Assembly: GCA_016703535.1 (NCBI GenBank)
Contig: JADJBV010000001.1
Span: 1,612,001 to 1,676,000 of the forward strand
Length of the DNA stretch: 64,000 nt
Source: Deltaproteobacteria bacterium
Lineage (GTDB): Bacteria; Myxococcota; Kuafuiibacteriia; Kuafuiibacteriales; Kuafuiibacteriaceae
Direction of reading: 5' to 3'
A model generated the notes under the pieces. The model did no database searches and was not told the DNA's origin. It was given only the letters and a program-made list of their open reading frames with translations. A program made the position numbers and the translations under genes. How positions within the stretch are numbered: position 1 is the first letter of the stretch; every line of letters begins with the position of its first letter. Below are positions 18,965 to 28,069 of the stretch, in pieces.

Positions 18965-19579
18965 CTACTCTTCGTTGTCGGGGGTGACGACCAAGTGGCG
19001 CAGGGCTTCCCACCGGGGGTCCGGGCCGGTCGGGGCCAAGGCCTCGGCGGGAGCGTTGACCTCCGCCAGCAGGGCCGCGGTCCGGGCGTCGCACGCGGGT
19101 TCGTCGGCGCAGGTCGGGTGCATCGACAGGCCGAGCAACAAGGCCTCCCGAACCACACCCGGCAGGTCGATGACGTCGCCGACATACGACGACTCATCGA
19201 GGGCGTGTTCCGGCGTCGCGTCGGGCGCCGGACCGTCCTTGGCAGGGAAGAGGGTGCTCTCGATCGGCGTGTCGACGGTGGCGTCCAGCTCATCTTGGCA
19301 ACGCACACAGTGGGTGCGAAGCGGCGACCGAAGGTGCCCCCGAAGCGCGACGGGTGGCCGCGTGATCACCGATCCGAGGGGATCGATGTCGAGGGTCACC
19401 GTGGTGGGTCCGCTCCGTTCGTAGAGCAGGCCCGAGTGCTGACGATCTTCCGCGAGCTGGGCCTCGATCCAGGCCTCTTCCACGGCCTCCTCGAAGTGGA
19501 GGCCATCATCGGGCAGGAACCGAAGCTCGAGAGGCTCGGTGACCTTCAGGCGATGGGCGTTGGCCTGGGCTCGCGTCAT
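18965..19579 (-). CDS. YceD/DUF177 family protein
   Basis: The 204-aa acidic protein belongs to the YceD (DUF177) family, which is linked to 23S rRNA accumulation and almost always encoded before rpmF. The core shows RTHCVRCQDELDATVDTPIESTLFP and a later HPTCADEPACDARTAALLAEV, giving the two Cys pairs seen in the family. Its stop precedes rpmF by 85 nt. The CcmI-domain lipoprotein gene ends 4 nt upstream of its start, so the three may form one transcript. Confidence 0.85.
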   Translation of the reverse strand: MTRAQANAHRLKVTEPLELRFLPDDGLHFEEAVEEAWIEAQLAEDRQHSGLLYERSGPTTVTLDIDPLGSVITRPPVALRGHLRSPLRTHCVRCQDELDATVDTPIESTLFPAKDGPAPDATPEHALDESSYVGDVIDLPGVVREALLLGLSMHPTCADEPACDARTAALLAEVNAPAEALAPTGPDPRWEALRHLVVTPDNEE

Positions 19580-19583
19580 CGGC

Positions 19584-20183
19584 TTACGGGTGCCCCGCGG
19601 GCATTGAGGCCGGAGCGCCGCCTGGCGCGGGCACCGGCGCGCCGCCCGGAGGAGCGAAGTCCTTTTCGGTGCCCTTCTTGAGGGTGAGCTTCACCGCACC
19701 TTGGCCCGCCATCACCGGGCCTTCGAAGGTCCCGTAGAGATCATCTTGGCCCCGGGTCATCGGATCGCCGTCTCGGTCGAGGCGGGCCATCACCACAAAG
19801 GGCCCAGTGAACGGCATGCCCGGCACCATCACGTCGGTGGGCGCCACGGTGAAGGCCTTGGGCAGCTGCACGTCGGCGTGGCGCTGCACCGCGACCAAGC
19901 GGCCGGGGCCTCCGCCCGCGCTCTCCCGCGCCATGATGAAGAGGACGTCGGTCGGCTTCACATCGGCGGCGGTGACGCCTTCGCCGAGGGCGACCTCACC
20001 GGTGAACGGCGCACCTTGGGGCTCGGCGGCCGCGGCCGGAGCGCTGCTGGGCTGGGAGGACGGGGCCGAAGCGGCCGCTGCGGGGGGCGCGGTGGTCGTC
20101 ACGGCGGGAGGAGGGGCATCCGATCCCTTCGAACAAGCGAAGGTCACGAGGGCTAGAGAGGCGAGGAGCCGAGGTCGGTACAT
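19584..20183 (-). CDS. Lipoprotein with CcmI/CycH C-terminal-like domain
   Basis: The 199-aa product begins MYRPRLLASLALVTFAC, a signal peptide ending in a lipobox cysteine. A low-complexity Ala/Pro/Ser linker follows. The C-terminal domain reads DVLFIMARESAGGGPGRLVAVQR, then LPKAFTVAPTDVMVPGMPFTGPFVVMARLDRDGDPMTRGQDDLYG. This resembles the periplasmic C-terminal domain of CcmI/NrfG (the pattern of 'VFVFAR...PLAVLR...LP..F.L......MPG......V.V.ARIS.SG......GDL.G'), which binds apocytochrome c. Here it stands alone, without the TPR or membrane parts. ATG 20183 is chosen because the longer frame (to 20285) adds non-signal residues. Confidence 0.72.
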   Translation of the reverse strand: MYRPRLLASLALVTFACSKGSDAPPPAVTTTAPPAAAASAPSSQPSSAPAAAAEPQGAPFTGEVALGEGVTAADVKPTDVLFIMARESAGGGPGRLVAVQRHADVQLPKAFTVAPTDVMVPGMPFTGPFVVMARLDRDGDPMTRGQDDLYGTFEGPVMAGQGAVKLTLKKGTEKDFAPPGGAPVPAPGGAPASMPAGHP

Positions 20184-20320
20184 CGGCGGCCTGTCTCCCA
20201 CGGATTTGGACCTAGGCCAAAAGGAAATTGGGGTGCGATATTGTGGTTCAAGGTAGGTATATGAAAAGAGTACGGATTTTCGCAACGGGGCGCCCCCGGC
20301 CTGCGATAACCTCCACCAAG

Positions 20321-20602
20321 ATGTCAGTAACGTTGCCCATCGCCGCCGCCGCTACGACCGCCCGGGCCGCTGGGACGGCCGGACGACTCTCGAAGGCGGG
20401 CCTCAAGGGCGCGACCTTGCGCCTGTCGGGCGGACGCGGGGGCTTCGGTCGGCGCATGAAAGGGGGCAGCAAAGCCAAGCAGTTGCTGACCTCCCCCCTC
20501 GCCGAAATTGGCCTCGCCGCGGTTCAGCTGAAGGGGAAGACCAAGGCCGTCAAGGCGGTCCACCAACTCGAAAAAGTCGACGACGCTCGCCGGCCTCTCT
20601 GA
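20321..20602 (+). CDS. Small basic Gly/Ala/Lys-rich protein, left module of a mirrored pair
   Basis: This 93-aa product is strongly basic and Gly/Ala/Lys-rich (AGTAGRLSKAGLKG, GGRGGFGRRMKGGSKAKQLL) with a possible amphipathic helix PLAEIGLAAVQLKGK. I do not recognise a family. ATG 20321 is preferred over ATG 20261 because codons between them (AGA, GTA, ATT, ATA) are unlike the GC-rich third positions used elsewhere. No clear ribosome binding site is seen. It lies 52 nt upstream of the 147-aa gene on the same strand. A shadow frame on the other strand (20324-20623) is the main alternative. Confidence 0.45.
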   Translation: MSVTLPIAAAATTARAAGTAGRLSKAGLKGATLRLSGGRGGFGRRMKGGSKAKQLLTSPLAEIGLAAVQLKGKTKAVKAVHQLEKVDDARRPL

Positions 20603-20654
20603 TCCCGGGTTGCTGTTCGCCACCGGAGAAGTCCGCTAACATCCGGTCCACGCA

Positions 20655-21098
20655 ATGACCGCCGCATCGGAGAACGAAGACGGTGAAGACCACCCGATCG
20701 TCGATGCCGTGGTGTCCGCCCTCGAAGCCGACCTGGATGGCCGCTACCACGCTCCGGCCCAAGCCACCCTTAACGCTCTGATCGACGTGTACCTGGACGA
20801 CGCTGAGCTGCCCTTCGTGGTGGACGCGTTGATCCGGTTGGCCCACGTGCTCGAGGTGGAAGCCGACTCACCCGCGGCCGCTTCGGCCCTTTGTGCCGCC
20901 GTCGAACGGGAGCCAGTGTTGGCGGCCCTGCGCGGCTTGACCGTGGAGCTGCAGCAAGAGCGAGAGGCCGAGCGCACCAAGGGGCCGAGCTTTCGTGACT
21001 TCGCGGAGACCGAACGACCGTTGGCGCCTCAACACGATGAGCGCCCCTCCGAGGGGGTCGTGCGGCTCGATGCGTTCAAGGCACCGCGGCGGGTCTAG
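20655..21098 (+). CDS. Helical protein of unknown family, paralogue A (147 aa)
   Basis: This acidic, helix-rich soluble protein matches no family I know. Its closest visible relative is the convergent neighbour at 21213-21659. Both have HPI at residues 13-16, a core YLDDAELPFVVDALIRLAHVL versus YGTEELRHAVKNLLALGGVL, then EPVLAAL versus EKLLTAL. Both end in the same tail, here EGVVRLDAFKAPRRV. From HPI to the C-terminus both are 135 residues. It follows the small basic gene at 20321 by 52 nt. Confidence 0.65.
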   Translation: MTAASENEDGEDHPIVDAVVSALEADLDGRYHAPAQATLNALIDVYLDDAELPFVVDALIRLAHVLEVEADSPAAASALCAAVEREPVLAALRGLTVELQQEREAERTKGPSFRDFAETERPLAPQHDERPSEGVVRLDAFKAPRRV

Positions 21099-21212
21099 CA
21101 GCTGCGAAAGCCGCTCTTGGGGCTGCGAACGGCAGAGTCGTGGCTGCGGTGCTCGAGGTACCGAATGAAGTACCCTTCCGCTCCTCTCGCCTGGGCCGAG
21201 CCGCCGACGAGG

Positions 21213-21659
21213 TCAGAGGCGCTTCGGGAACTTGAGGCCGTCGAGGGTCAAGGTCCCTTCGGGGCGCTGCTCGCCGGGCTTCGGCGCCTGTTTCGGGGCC
21301 TGTTTGCCGGTGAACTCGGAGAATTGGCTGGAGTTCTGTTCGGCGGCCCGCTCCCGGATGTCGTTGATCTCGTCGAGGGCGGTCAGGAGCTTCTCTTCCG
21401 CGAGCAGATCTAAGATTTGGGTCGAGATCGCCGGGCAACCTTGTTGGCCCAACACGCCCCCGAGGGCGAGCAAGTTCTTGACGGCGTGGCGGAGCTCTTC
21501 GGTGCCGTAGATGGCCTCGAGGGACTCGCGAAGTGCGACGACCTCTTCGGGCTCTAGGCTGAGTTTGGGATCCTGGCCGTGTTCATCACACCGCAGGACG
21601 ATGGCCAGCGCGATGGGGTGGAGCTGGCCGAGCTGTTCTTCCGTGATCTTTTCGGACAC
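21213..21659 (-). CDS. Helical protein of unknown family, paralogue B (148 aa)
   Basis: This is the paralogue of the protein at 20655, on the opposite strand and convergent with it. It contains LHPIALAIVLRC, the helical core ELRHAVKNLLALGGVLGQQG and ILDLLAEEKLLTALDEI. A Lys/Pro/Gln linker leads to the shared C-terminal motif EGTLTLDGLKFPKRL, consensus EG-x2-x-LD-[AG]-[FL]-K-x-P-[RK]-R. No signal peptide or membrane helix is present. It lies 67 nt downstream of the 85-aa glycine-rich gene, mirroring the other arm. Confidence 0.7.
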   Translation of the reverse strand: MSEKITEEQLGQLHPIALAIVLRCDEHGQDPKLSLEPEEVVALRESLEAIYGTEELRHAVKNLLALGGVLGQQGCPAISTQILDLLAEEKLLTALDEINDIRERAAEQNSSQFSEFTGKQAPKQAPKPGEQRPEGTLTLDGLKFPKRL

Positions 21660-21726
21660 GGCTTTGGATTCTCGATGCTGCCGGCCGAGGAGTCAACTCG
21701 GCCGGCGATGGGTCGAAAAGCGAGCG

Positions 21727-21984
21727 TTAAACTCGCTGCTGAGCCGGGTGCGGCTTGGAGCCGAACAGGCTGGAACCCACGTTCCAGGCCAAGGTCGCGA
21801 CGCTGATCGCGGTGCCCCAGGGGCCGAGGAAGCCGGCGACCTTGCCGAGCAGGCCCGCGCCCTTGGCGAGGATGCCGGTGCCGCTCGCGGCCTTGCCGAG
21901 GTAGCTGGTCAGGTTTCCGTGTTGGGACTTAACAAAGGTGTCCGCGGTCTTCGCGCCGGCCTTGAGGGTGTCCGTGATTGCCAT
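21727..21984 (-). CDS. Small Gly-rich amphipathic/hydrophobic peptide (85 aa)
   Basis: The product has a charged N-terminus (MAITDTLKAGAKTADTFVKSQ). A glycine-zipper-like amphipathic stretch (GTGILAKGAGLLGKVAGFLGPWG) and a hydrophobic segment (TAISVATLAWNVGSSLFG) follow, with a short polar tail. The composition recalls membrane-active peptides such as bacteriocins or small pore formers, but no known family is recognised. AAGGAG lies 11 nt before the ATG. It precedes paralogue B, which could be a partner or immunity protein; that is inference. Confidence 0.65.
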   Translation of the reverse strand: MAITDTLKAGAKTADTFVKSQHGNLTSYLGKAASGTGILAKGAGLLGKVAGFLGPWGTAISVATLAWNVGSSLFGSKPHPAQQRV

Positions 21985-22187
21985 AACTTTGATGTCTCCT
22001 TCGATTGGGCTCAGCCCGTTGAACAGGGAGTTTATCGGGGACTCGGGGGTGTGGTTGCTATCATTTTCGCGAAATCTCCAGGGATCTCGGCCGGTTGGGT
22101 GGGTGATGGTGTGTTGATGGAGGTGCTTGTCGGATAATATCCCCGGTATCCGCCGGGCCTGGGCGGCGAAAAGGTCGCGACAAGTCC

Positions 22188-22216
22188 TTGACTCGGCTGC
22201 TCACCTTCCCTAAACG
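22188..22216 (+). promoter_or_regulatory. Candidate sigma-70 promoter for rplU
   Basis: TTGACT at 22188-22193 and TAAACG at 22211-22216 are separated by exactly 17 nt, placing a transcription start about 55 nt ahead of rplU. The -35 matches 5 of 6 consensus bases; the -10 is weaker. Confidence 0.5.
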
Positions 22217-22277
22217 CAGGCCTCCCGTTTCCTTAAGGGGCGGACGAACGAGCGAGGAACGCTCGGAGGTTGGTGAG

Positions 22278-22592
22278 ATGTACGCTGTCGTGGTGGCTGG
22301 AGGGAAGCAACACCGGGTTCGTGCCGGCGAGCTTCTGAAGGTCGAAAAGATCGAAGGCGAAATCGGCACCGCGCTGGTGCTGGATCGCGTGTTGATGTTG
22401 GGCGGCGATGGTGAGCCGCGCATCGGAACGCCGGTGGTCGAGGGCGCGATGGTCAAGGCGGAGATCGTTCGCCAGGGCCGTAACAAGAAGCTCCTCGTCT
22501 TCAAGAAGCGTCGCCGCAAGAACTACCGCCGCATGTATGGCCACCGTCAGCCGTACACGCACCTCCGGATCACCGGCATTGAGGTGAAGTAG
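22278..22592 (+). CDS. rplU: 50S ribosomal protein L21
   Basis: The 104-aa protein begins [28 protein letters not shown] and ends with the basic [27 protein letters not shown], both hallmarks of L21. ATG 22278 gives the normal length. It is followed after 2 nt by rpmA and then obgE, the widely conserved order. Confidence 0.97.
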   Translation: MYAVVVAGGKQHRVRAGELLKVEKIEGEIGTALVLDRVLMLGGDGEPRIGTPVVEGAMVKAEIVRQGRNKKLLVFKKRRRKNYRRMYGHRQPYTHLRITGIEVK

Positions 22593-22594
22593 CG

Positions 22595-22867
22595 ATGGCA
22601 CACAAAAAAGGCCAAGGCTCGACGCGCAATGGGCGCGACTCCCAGCCGAAGTTCCTCGGCGTCAAGCGTTACGGTGGCGAGGTCATCAACGCCGGCACGA
22701 TCATCGTGCGGCAACGTGGCACCGTGATCCACCCGGGGCGCAACGTCGGCATGGGCCGAGACCACACGCTGTTTGCGTTGGTGGATGGCACCGTGGTGTT
22801 CGAGCCCAAGGGCGATCGCAAGAAGGCCTCCGTCATCCCGACGGAGACCGAAGCGGCCGCCAGCTAA
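22595..22867 (+). CDS. rpmA: 50S ribosomal protein L27
   Basis: The 90-aa protein starts [29 protein letters not shown], the highly conserved L27 N-terminus near the peptidyl-transferase centre. It continues [30 protein letters not shown]. It lacks the cleavable N-terminal extension found in Firmicutes. The gap from the rplU stop is 2 nt. Confidence 0.98.
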   Translation: MAHKKGQGSTRNGRDSQPKFLGVKRYGGEVINAGTIIVRQRGTVIHPGRNVGMGRDHTLFALVDGTVVFEPKGDRKKASVIPTETEAAAS

Positions 22868-22884
22868 ACGCCTCGTGCGTCCGG

Positions 22885-22905
22885 TCCCGGGCCTTCGGCC
22901 TGGGG
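22885..22905 (+). other. Stem-loop between rpmA and obgE
   Basis: A 9-bp stem (with two G-U pairs) and a TTC loop is centred on GGGCC-TTC-GGCCT in the 145-nt rpmA-obgE gap. No T-run follows, so it may be a processing or attenuation hairpin rather than a terminator. Confidence 0.35.
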
Positions 22906-23012
22906 CCTCTCGACCCGCGCCGTCCACTCCACTTCTACGGTCTGGGCCCCCGTTGGCTCGGAACGGGCGGCTGCGCGTTGGTCCCTGCCACTGCCCCTGA
23001 AAGGCGCATCTC

Positions 23013-24086
23013 ATGAAGTTCGTCGACGAGGTCGCCATCTACGTGCGCTCCGGCAAGGGCGGCGACGGCTGCGGGTCTTTGGCCCGCCGCAAGTTCGAGC
23101 CCAAGGGGGGCCCCGACGGCGGGGACGGTGGTCACGGCGGCGACGTGATCCTGGAGGCCACCCACAACCTGGGCACCCTCCTCGACTTCCGCTACCAGCA
23201 GCACTACCGGGCTGAACATGGCGAAGCCGGGATGGGCAACGGCAAATACGGTCGCAACGGCGAAGACGCCATCGTGAAGGTACCGATCGGGACCTTGGTC
23301 GCCGACGACGCCACCGGCGAAATTCTGGGCGATCTGGCCGAGGAGGGCGCTCGGCTGATCGTGGCCAAGGGTGGCAAACGCGGCCGCGGCAACCTGCACT
23401 TCGTGACCTCGACCAACCAAGCGCCCCGCTACTACGAAAAGGGCGGCGAGGCGGTCGAGAAGAAGGTCCGGCTGACGTTGAAGCTTTTGGCCGACGTCGG
23501 GCTGGTGGGCTTCCCCAACGTGGGCAAGTCGACCTTGATCAGCCGGATCTCGGCGGCCAAGCCCAAGATCGCCGACTATCCCTTCACCACCTTGGTCCCC
23601 AATCTGGGCATGGTCCGCATCGGGCCCGAGTCGGGGTTTGTGGTCGCCGACATCCCGGGGCTGATCGCTGGGGCCTCGGAGGGCGCAGGCTTGGGGCACC
23701 GGTTCTTGCGCCACGTGGAGCGAGTCGCGATCTTGGCCTTTTTGGTGTCGGTCTCTTACGAGGAAGATCGCAACCCCTTGGCCGACTACCAGACGCTCAA
23801 GGACGAACTCTCGCGTTACGACGAGTCGATGTTGGAGAAGCCTCGGGTCTTGATCCTGGCCAAAGGCGACCTGCCCGACACCGACGACGTGGAGGAAGAA
23901 GTGCGGGCCTTGGCCGAGGCCGAGGGCATCAAGTTCTTCCGGATCTCAGCGGTCGAAGGCAGCGGACTCGGCCTGTTGGTGCACCACCTCGATCAGGTGG
24001 TCCGGGAGCGTCGAAAGAGCCAACTCGAAGCGCCTGACGACCCGCCGCCGAGTTCGGTTGAACAGGCGCCGGCGAACGAAGAGTGA
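23013..24086 (+). CDS. obgE: GTPase Obg/CgtA
   Basis: Obg is an essential GTPase bound to the 50S subunit during assembly and stress control. The 357-aa product has the glycine-rich Obg fold at its N-terminus (GKGGDGCGSLARRKFEPKGGPDGGDGGHGGDV). The G domain starts with GFPNVGKSTL at about 166 and continues with the switch I/II region ADYPFTTLVPNLG and DIPGLIAGASEGAGLGHRFLRHVER. The nucleotide-specificity loop is atypical: LILAKGDLPD occupies the NKxD position. There is no C-terminal OCT domain. Confidence 0.96.
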   Translation: MKFVDEVAIYVRSGKGGDGCGSLARRKFEPKGGPDGGDGGHGGDVILEATHNLGTLLDFRYQQHYRAEHGEAGMGNGKYGRNGEDAIVKVPIGTLVADDATGEILGDLAEEGARLIVAKGGKRGRGNLHFVTSTNQAPRYYEKGGEAVEKKVRLTLKLLADVGLVGFPNVGKSTLISRISAAKPKIADYPFTTLVPNLGMVRIGPESGFVVADIPGLIAGASEGAGLGHRFLRHVERVAILAFLVSVSYEEDRNPLADYQTLKDELSRYDESMLEKPRVLILAKGDLPDTDDVEEEVRALAEAEGIKFFRISAVEGSGLGLLVHHLDQVVRERRKSQLEAPDDPPPSSVEQAPANEE

Positions 24087-24104
24087 ACGGGGCAGCGCCG
24101 CGGC

Positions 24105-24461
24105 TTAGCGAGCGGTGCTCTGGGGACGCCGTTTGGCCAAGGCCGGCGTCAGCGAAGAACGGGCCGCCGCTGGGTTCGGGCCCACCGGCATAAACCGTAA
24201 GGCACCGATCGCCAGATCGATCTCCATCTTCACCTTTTGATCATCGACCAGGCGACGCAGTCGGCGATCCGCCGCCACCACCGGGATCGCCAAAGCCCGG
24301 GCCGCCTCCAACGGGGTCAAGGAGCCCTTGGCCCAAAGCAGGCTCCGCAGGTCCTCATCGTCAGTACGGCTCCCCTGGGCTTGCCACCACAACTGCGCCA
24401 GGAACACCAAACTGCCCGCGAGGATCGCGACCAAGGTCGCCACCACCACCGCAAACAGCAT
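24105..24461 (-). CDS. Small membrane-anchored protein (118 aa)
   Basis: The product has one N-terminal membrane helix (LFAVVVATLVAILAGSLVFLAQLWW). A cytoplasmic-looking domain of about 70 aa follows, with the pattern LLWAKGSLTPLEAARALAIPVVAADRRLRRLVDDQKVKMEID. That pattern is reminiscent of a winged-helix fold. No family is recognised. It is convergent with obgE, 18 nt apart. Confidence 0.55.
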   Translation of the reverse strand: MLFAVVVATLVAILAGSLVFLAQLWWQAQGSRTDDEDLRSLLWAKGSLTPLEAARALAIPVVAADRRLRRLVDDQKVKMEIDLAIGALRFMPVGPNPAAARSSLTPALAKRRPQSTAR

Positions 24462-24982
24462 GGACGGAGGTTAGCCCGGGCGTGGGCCGGTGGGCCAGCG
24501 GGCGGCCGGCCGAGGTTGATCACGGCCGTAGAACTTTGGGCGGTGAGCGCGGCGGCCCGCACCCCGAGACCCCGGCCGAGGCCGCGGAAAAAGGGGGCGC
24601 GCCCGCGAAAAGAGTGCGAGCAGGGCAGCGTGAGCAGCGCGAGAGGAGCGAGCCGCGGAAGCCGACGGGATTCGGTACGGTGAGCAGGGCAGCCAACGAG
24701 CCGCCGCTTGCTGCCGCCGGATCACGTTCCGCGGGAGCGCCCCTTTCCCCCGGGGCCGGCGATACGCGACTGAGGCGCCCGGAAGGGGCCGGAAGGGCCG
24801 ACGCGAGCAGGAGCGATGAGACTGAGCGCGACCCAATCAGCTTCGTGTGGTTGAGGCACCTGATATGAAGCCGCCTGTCAAATTGGATACTTCCGTCGAT
24901 GACGCTCGATCCGATCGGGACTGGGGAGGAGGTAGCAAAATCGACCCGCCCATGGTCGTGGCCCGTCGAGACCTGCCTCTTA
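24462..24982. other. Gene-free region, 521 nt
   Basis: No convincing gene is seen between the small membrane-protein gene and atpC. Open frames on both strands here are arginine-rich and low complexity. A short element GAGCAGGGCAGC occurs twice (around 24610 and 24682). The composition becomes less GC-rich towards 24860-24970. Confidence 0.4.
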
Positions 24983-25387
24983 CTAGTTGCGGCGGGCGAG
25001 GGCGTCGAGGCGGGCCCGGGCCCGGGCCAGGCGCCGGAACATCTCGGCGTAGGTCGGGTCGTCGGGGCCCACGGCCTGCAGCTTGCCTTCGGCCTCGGCG
25101 AAGGCCTTCTTGGCGCGCTCCTGGTCGATCTTGCTCGCCTCTTCGCAGGAGTCGGTCAGGATGGTCACCGAGTCGCGCTCGATCTCGGCGTAGCCGGTGG
25201 AGACCGCGTAGTAGGTCTTCTTGTTCCCTTGAAAGACCGTCAACACTCCGGGGGCCAAGGCGGTGATCAGGGGGACGTGGCCCGGCAAAAATCCGATCTC
25301 ACCCCGGACGCCCGGAGCGACGACTTCGGTGCACTCGACCTGGAGCGCTTCGTGCTCCGGCGTCACGATGGCGAGCTTAAGGGGCAT
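24983..25387 (-). CDS. atpC: ATP synthase epsilon subunit
   Basis: The epsilon subunit of the F1 central stalk couples rotation and can inhibit ATP hydrolysis. The 134-aa product shows LAIVTPEHEALQVECTEVVAPGVRGEIGFLPGHVPLITALAPG, the beta-barrel signature, and a C-terminal helical hairpin (DQERAKKAFAEAEGKL...RLARARARLDAL). The ATG is 1 nt after the atpD stop. Confidence 0.95.
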   Translation of the reverse strand: MPLKLAIVTPEHEALQVECTEVVAPGVRGEIGFLPGHVPLITALAPGVLTVFQGNKKTYYAVSTGYAEIERDSVTILTDSCEEASKIDQERAKKAFAEAEGKLQAVGPDDPTYAEMFRRLARARARLDALARRN

Positions 25388-25388
25388 C

Positions 25389-26897
<1,509 letters not shown>

Positions 26898-26943
26898 CTA
26901 ACGAGACCTCGTTCTTTGGGCAAGGGAAGAGTTCGCTTCGTGC

Positions 26944-27162
26944 TCAACGCGGCGGCAACTTCCCCGTCATGGCGAGGGAGAAGGTCGCCGCCTGCTCTTG
27001 GGCGATGGTCTTGAGCAACGCGCCCCGTTGGCTCGGGTTGAGCAGGCCATCGTCGCGGATTCCCCGGAGGGCCTCACTGAAGGCCTTCGGATCGGCGGCC
27101 TTGGCGGCCTCGTGGAGGGCCCCCAGGTGTCGCTTCACCCGCTCGTCTTTGAGGGCCGCCAT
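26944..27162 (-). CDS. Small helical protein (72 aa), unknown
   Basis: This is a soluble, mostly helical, basic product (HLGALHEAAKAADPKAFSEALRGIRDDGLLNPSQRGALLKTIAQEQAATF) with no family I recognise. It starts 6 nt after the preceding 112-aa gene on the same strand and lies 61 nt upstream of atpD. It is therefore the third gene of a small cluster feeding into atpDC. Confidence 0.5.
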   Translation of the reverse strand: MAALKDERVKRHLGALHEAAKAADPKAFSEALRGIRDDGLLNPSQRGALLKTIAQEQAATFSLAMTGKLPPR

Positions 27163-27168
27163 AGGGCC

Positions 27169-27507
27169 TCAGGTCCACCAGGGGACGTATTGGCCTTGGT
27201 ACGGGGGCAGCCGATCGTAGGCGTAGGCGCTCCGCTGGCCGTCGTTGAAGCCGGTGTCGTAACCTCGGCGGAAACTCCAGGCGTCGAGGGCCTGGTGGCG
27301 CCCGAAAGCCCAGTCCGAGACCCGAGAGTGGTGGTGGGCCCCGGCGCGAAAGTTCCAGGCGTAGTTGTCGTAGCCCCCTTGCCGGCCGTAGGCACCGACG
27401 AACACGGAATATCCGGCCCGGGCATCCCGACCGAAGGCCTCATGAAGTGCATAGGCGCCGGCGCCAACCGCCGCTCCCGTCACTACGGATTTCCAGAAGT
27501 CGTTCAC
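27169..27507 (-). CDS. Gly/Tyr-rich protein with glycine-zipper segment (112 aa)
   Basis: An N-terminal hydrophobic stretch VVTGAAVGAGAYALHEAF has GxxxG-type spacing that suits a membrane or oligomerising helix. A Gly/Tyr/Trp/Arg-rich low-complexity part follows (GYDNYAWNFRAGAHHHSRVSDWAFGRHQALDAW, then AYDRLPPYQGQYVPWW). No family is recognised. It lies between two other small unknown genes on the same strand. Confidence 0.5.
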   Translation of the reverse strand: MNDFWKSVVTGAAVGAGAYALHEAFGRDARAGYSVFVGAYGRQGGYDNYAWNFRAGAHHHSRVSDWAFGRHQALDAWSFRRGYDTGFNDGQRSAYAYDRLPPYQGQYVPWWT

Positions 27508-27522
27508 GTTGGGTCCTTCCTC

Positions 27523-27978
27523 TCAGCGCTTGATCGGCTTGGCCGGTGGCGGCCCCTTGGGGCGCCGGGTGGTCTCGTTCATGCGCTGGTTCATAAATCG
27601 CTGATAGAGCTCTTTTTCGAGTCCGGCCCCGGCGGCTTGGGCCTTTTGGGCCCGTTGCGCCAATCCATCGCCGGTCGCGACCGTCGCTGAGACCGAGGCA
27701 CCGACCGTGTCCAAGGCGGCGGCCCTCTGCTTGGCGATCCCTCCCCCTTCGGTGGCGTCTTTGCTCGCCTCGCTCGCGGGCAGGGCCTCGAGGTGGCTCC
27801 GATCCCAGGGGTGTTCCATCGCCCAGCCGACCAGGCCGAACCACTCGTCCTCGGCGATCCCGAGGTCGCTGATGATCAAGGCCTGGGTCGCGAACCAATG
27901 GCGCAGACGGTCTTGGGTCGCCTCCGGCAGCTCGCCGAAGGCCTTCTTCCAGCCCGCTTCGTCGAGGGGACGTTCCAT
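27523..27978 (-). CDS. Unknown protein (151 aa)
   Basis: The N-terminal half is Trp/His-rich and helical (GWKKAFGELPEATQDRLRHWFATQALIISDLG). The middle is an Ala/Gly/Ser coiled stretch, and the C-terminus is basic and Pro-rich (RRPKGPPPAKPIKR). No family is recognised. It is the first gene of the three-gene cluster 27978-26944, downstream of nuoM on the same strand by 91 nt. Confidence 0.55.
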   Translation of the reverse strand: MERPLDEAGWKKAFGELPEATQDRLRHWFATQALIISDLGIAEDEWFGLVGWAMEHPWDRSHLEALPASEASKDATEGGGIAKQRAAALDTVGASVSATVATGDGLAQRAQKAQAAGAGLEKELYQRFMNQRMNETTRRPKGPPPAKPIKR

Positions 27979-28069
27979 GGCCGCTTCGGGATTCTGCCGA
28001 AGGGGCGAGCCCGACTCAACCGGTTTGCGGCGGGCGGGGTGAGGTCGGACGATCGGCGGAGGTAGGGGG

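Noticed and set aside
24471..24868. Two overlapping Arg-rich open frames upstream of atpC
   Set aside because: Low-complexity, no ribosome binding site, and each is open on both strands because of very high GC content.
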